From positions 1 through 16,567 of the forward strand of contig CAYMRB010000213.1 in assembly GCA_964392615.1 (NCBI GenBank): a stretch of DNA of 16,567 bases. The letters are read 5' to 3'. This document shows positions 14,041 through 16,567 of the stretch, one piece after another. Source of the DNA: CAYMRB01 sp964392615 (GTDB taxonomy: Bacteria > Planctomycetota > UBA8108). The notes beneath the pieces are model-generated. The model was not told where the DNA came from, ran no database searches, and saw only the letters and a program-made list of their open reading frames with translations. Position numbers and translations under genes: made by a program. Each line of letters opens with the position of its first letter. Within the stretch, counting starts at the first letter, position 1.

Positions 14041-15264
14041 TCAGGGAGTCGGCACGCTCTCGCGGATCGGGCGGAACGCGCCTGCCGCGACCTCGCAGGT
14101 GACGTCTTCGACGCGCTGGCAGACGACGTCCCACGAGTACTCCTCCTCGACCATCGCGCGCCCGTTGCGCCCCATGCGCGTCCAGGACTCGGGATCGTCG
14201 AAGAGCTCGGTGAGCGTCGCGGCGACGTTCTCCGGATCGGACGCGTCGATGCGGCGACCGTTCCATCCGTCGCGAACGGGATCACACGTGCCACCCGAGT
14301 CGCCGGCGACTGCGGGCTTCGAGCAGGCCGCGGCCTCGAGGAACACGATGCCGAAGCCCTCGACGTCCCCGCACTCGAGCGTGCGGTTCGCCATGATCTG
14401 GATGTCGCAGGTGCGGTAGTACCGCGGCAGATCCTCGTACGGCACCTCGCCTACGAAACGCACGGAGTCGGCCACGCCCATCTCTTCCGCGAGCGCCCGG
14501 AGGTTCGCCTCCTCCTCACCGATGCTCAGAATGACGTACACGACATCCGGATGGCGCGCCAACACGGCCGGCAGCGCTCGGATCACGTGGTCGTGTCCTT
14601 TGCGCTTCTGCAACCGACCGACCGAGAGAAGCACTTTCTTGCCCGCGAGGCCGAGCTTCTCGATCAGCTCCGCGTCCGCTTCGCCCGGCGAGAACATCAC
14701 CGGATCGACACCCGGGCTGATCTGCACGATGTTCGACCCGTTACAGCCGATGTCGCGAAGGACTTGCGCGGTGAAGCTGCTGTTCGCGATGACAGCCGTA
14801 GCATCGTCGAAGATCGGCACGAGCTTCGCCCGCAGCTTCGGGTTCGCGTGGCTGACCGTGATCTCCTCGCCGTGCGCGAACACGATGTACGGCACCTTGA
14901 AGAACTTCCACAGCAGGCGCGCCACGAATCCCTCGTTGAGCACCTTCGACACGTGGATGACCTGAATCCGCCGGCGCAGGATCACCCATGCCGATGTGAT
15001 GATCAGCTTCAGCAGCATCAACAAGGACTCGGGCTTGAGAAACGCGTGGCGCTTCAACGATCGCCGGTACATGTGAAACTGCGGATGCGCGTCGTCGAAT
15101 GTCGGGGCGTCGGGGTAGTCCTGGGTGACGATCGACACCGTCCCGGGCGGTCGGCGCAGATAGACGTTGTGGAACCACGTCACACTCCCGCCGATGTGCG
15201 GAAACCACCGATCGCTGATCATCAGGATTCGCGGGAACTCGTTCATCTGCGGCACTTCTCTCAC
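14041..15264 (-). CDS. GT4 family glycosyltransferase
   Basis: This 407-residue GT-B glycosyltransferase has ISDRWFPHIGGSVTW (16-30) as its glycine-rich N-terminal loop, FAHGEE (129-134), SPGVD (183-187), SVGRLQKRKGHD (214-225) and the EX7E motif E302/E310 in VEGFGIVFLEAAACSKPAVA, followed by GDSGG. The motifs and length are standard GT4 (PimB-like). The GTG at 15264 overlaps the upstream stop by 4 bp (GTGA), favouring coupled translation from there. ATG 15246 (MNEFPRILMIS) is an equally sensible start six residues in. It forms a two-gene minus-strand operon with the stp1-like gene. The specific sugar is unknown. Confidence 0.92.
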   Translation of the reverse strand: MREVPQMNEFPRILMISDRWFPHIGGSVTWFHNVYLRRPPGTVSIVTQDYPDAPTFDDAHPQFHMYRRSLKRHAFLKPESLLMLLKLIITSAWVILRRRIQVIHVSKVLNEGFVARLLWKFFKVPYIVFAHGEEITVSHANPKLRAKLVPIFDDATAVIANSSFTAQVLRDIGCNGSNIVQISPGVDPVMFSPGEADAELIEKLGLAGKKVLLSVGRLQKRKGHDHVIRALPAVLARHPDVVYVILSIGEEEANLRALAEEMGVADSVRFVGEVPYEDLPRYYRTCDIQIMANRTLECGDVEGFGIVFLEAAACSKPAVAGDSGGTCDPVRDGWNGRRIDASDPENVAATLTELFDDPESWTRMGRNGRAMVEEEYSWDVVCQRVEDVTCEVAAGAFRPIRESVPTP

Positions 15265-16499
15265 TTCTCACCGCCGCGCGCGGCGACGCATCCTTCGCTC
15301 CGGGCCGTGCCTGTCACCTCGTCCAGGATCTCCTCCAGTCGGCGAAGCTGTTGTCCCCAGACGTAACGGCTCTCGACGCGCTCTCTGCCACGACGGCCGA
15401 CTTGAGCCGCATGCTGCGGATCCGCCAGCAAGCTGCAAACGCGCGCGGCGAAGCTCTCGGCGGAGTCGCCGACGAGCACGCCCTCGCCCTCATCGGCTTC
15501 GACGCCGCGATAGGCTGCCGGCGTCAACACCACGGGTACCGACATCGCCATCGCCTCGAGCACCTTGTTCTGGATGCCCCGCGCGAGAAGAAGCGGCACG
15601 ACCGCCACGCGCGCGCCGCCGATGAACGGCCGTAGATCCGGCTGCGGCCCGACGACCGTCACACCAGGAATCTCGCCGAGGCGCAGGACGTCCCGATGCG
15701 GTCGGGCACCCGCGATCGTGAACGTCGCCTCGGGATGCTCCCGCTGTACCAGCGGCAGGATCTCCGTGGCGAAGTACTTCACTCCCTGGATATTCGGGAA
15801 GTAGTCCATGACCCCTGTGAACACGAGGTCCTTCGGGCCCGCGTCCTCGCGCGGTGCGATGGCTCGCGCGTCGAAGTACTCGAGATCGACGCCGTTCGAG
15901 AGCACCTCGAAACGAGCCCCCGGAATGAGCCGCGCGCAGTCGTCCCGCTCGGCCTCCGTTCGGACGAGGCTGCAGCGCGCTTCCTGCGCCAGCGACTTTT
16001 CCCACGCGAGAAGCCTGCGCTCCTCGGTGCGGTAGATCCACGAGCGCGGCCAGCCGTGGCAGCTCGCGTAGAGGTCCCACTTGCGCGAATCGAGGTCGAC
16101 GAAGTCCGCGACCAGGGGAATGTTGAAGTCCGGATCGTAGTACTGCCCCATCGACGAGCTGAACACGACGAAGGCGTCGATAGCATCCTCGCTGACGCGC
16201 CGGCGGATCTTCGCGGCGAGCTCGGCGGACCGGAAGTACGCGACGGACAGCGGCGTACCGGTCGCCAACGCGCGCACGGCGTTGACCTTCGCGCGCCACG
16301 ATGGGATGGTCGCGACGTCGATCGTAAAACCGAGCTTCTCTATCTTGCGCGCGTTCTCGTGTTCCTCTTCCGAGTCTGCGAGAGCCGCGATGAAGACCCG
16401 ATGGGATCGCGCCAGATGACAGACGGCATTGAACGATGCGATCTTGTCACCGCGATTCGGCGGGTACGGAACACGCTGGCAAACGTAGAGGAGATTCAT
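15261..16499 (-). CDS. sugar transferase, PEP-CTERM/EpsH1 system-associated (stp1-like)
   Basis: This 412-residue glycosyltransferase matches the exosortase-associated stp1 family (TIGR03087 type) along its length. It starts MNLLYVCQRVPYPPNRGDK (1-19), and SSSMGQYY is at 114-121. DFVDLDSRKW (132-141) is followed by WIYRTEERRLLAWE. SNGVD (201-205), FTGVMDYFPN (227-236) and ARGIQNKVLEAMAM (306-319) are hallmark blocks. ATG 16499 is preferred because the family begins exactly there; GTG 16532 would add 11 charged residues. This gene is the strongest evidence that the locus is exosortase-linked. It is first of a two-gene operon and probably acts early in repeat-unit assembly; the donor sugar is unknown. 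Confidence 0.92.
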   Translation of the reverse strand: MNLLYVCQRVPYPPNRGDKIASFNAVCHLARSHRVFIAALADSEEEHENARKIEKLGFTIDVATIPSWRAKVNAVRALATGTPLSVAYFRSAELAAKIRRRVSEDAIDAFVVFSSSMGQYYDPDFNIPLVADFVDLDSRKWDLYASCHGWPRSWIYRTEERRLLAWEKSLAQEARCSLVRTEAERDDCARLIPGARFEVLSNGVDLEYFDARAIAPREDAGPKDLVFTGVMDYFPNIQGVKYFATEILPLVQREHPEATFTIAGARPHRDVLRLGEIPGVTVVGPQPDLRPFIGGARVAVVPLLLARGIQNKVLEAMAMSVPVVLTPAAYRGVEADEGEGVLVGDSAESFAARVCSLLADPQHAAQVGRRGRERVESRYVWGQQLRRLEEILDEVTGTARSEGCVAARGGEK

Positions 16500-16567
16500 G
16501 CCTTCCGGTCGTTCTCGAGGTGAATTCGACACTGCCGCGCCACGGACAGCAACATCGACGCAGCGCG
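16500..16567. other. upstream edge, no feature resolved
   Basis: These 68 bases run to the window edge upstream of the stp1-like gene. They are too short to tell a promoter from the end of a further minus-strand gene. Confidence 0.4.

Noticed and set aside
1..16567. tRNA or rRNA genes, CRISPR arrays, insertion sequences and attachment sites.
   Set aside because: Reading both strands, I saw no clover-leaf candidate, regular spaced repeats, transposase motifs or terminal repeats.

Overview
The window is GC-rich chromosomal DNA from a Gram-negative bacterium. It carries part of an exosortase (PEP-CTERM) type exopolysaccharide locus. The markers are a sugar transferase of the PEP-CTERM/EpsH1-associated family (stp1, TIGR03087 type), an asparagine-synthase-like amidotransferase, a CPBP/CAAX protease-related protein of the exosortase-associated kind (TIGR03008 type) and a secreted protein with a textbook PEP-CTERM tail. 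The first gene is a cytochrome-like protein related to the hydrazine synthase alpha family, and its C-terminal sorting signal resembles MYXO-CTERM. This mix suggests a deltaproteobacterial-grade lineage (Myxococcota, Binatota or similar) or possibly a planctomycete. Taxonomy cannot be settled from this window.

Layout. (1) 2-1747 (+): 5'-truncated HzsA-related c-type cytochrome. (2) 3961-1760 (-): a glycosyltransferase followed by a PAPS-dependent sulfotransferase. (3) 3962-4239: divergent intergenic region with a strong inverted repeat. (4) 4240-11885 (+): a tight five-gene operon of GT4 glycosyltransferase, polysaccharide-lyase-like protein (exo-rhamnogalacturonan lyase/YetA type), GT4 glycosyltransferase, amidotransferase and hexapeptide acyltransferase. 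It ends at a hairpin shared with the convergent PEP-CTERM gene. (5) 12694-11987 (-): PEP-CTERM protein. (6) 12695-13263: a regulatory intergenic region with a good sigma-54 promoter candidate, two spaced copies of a TGT-N11-ACA element and further palindromes. (7) 13264-14004 (+): CPBP-family intramembrane protease-related protein. (8) 16499-14041 (-): the stp1-like sugar transferase, overlapping by 4 bp with another GT4 glycosyltransferase.

Inferred joint role. Five glycosyltransferases, an amidotransferase, an acyltransferase and a sulfotransferase would build and decorate an acidic or sulfated extracellular polysaccharide. A lyase-like protein encoded in the same operon may trim or turn it over. 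The PEP-CTERM protein would be exported, processed at the membrane by an exosortase encoded elsewhere, and join the same matrix. The upstream sites of the PEP-CTERM gene fit control by RpoN and an enhancer-binding protein such as PrsR, which is known for exosortase systems. No exosortase, flippase, polymerase, chain-length regulator or initiating transferase lies in the window, so the locus continues outside it, probably beyond 16567.
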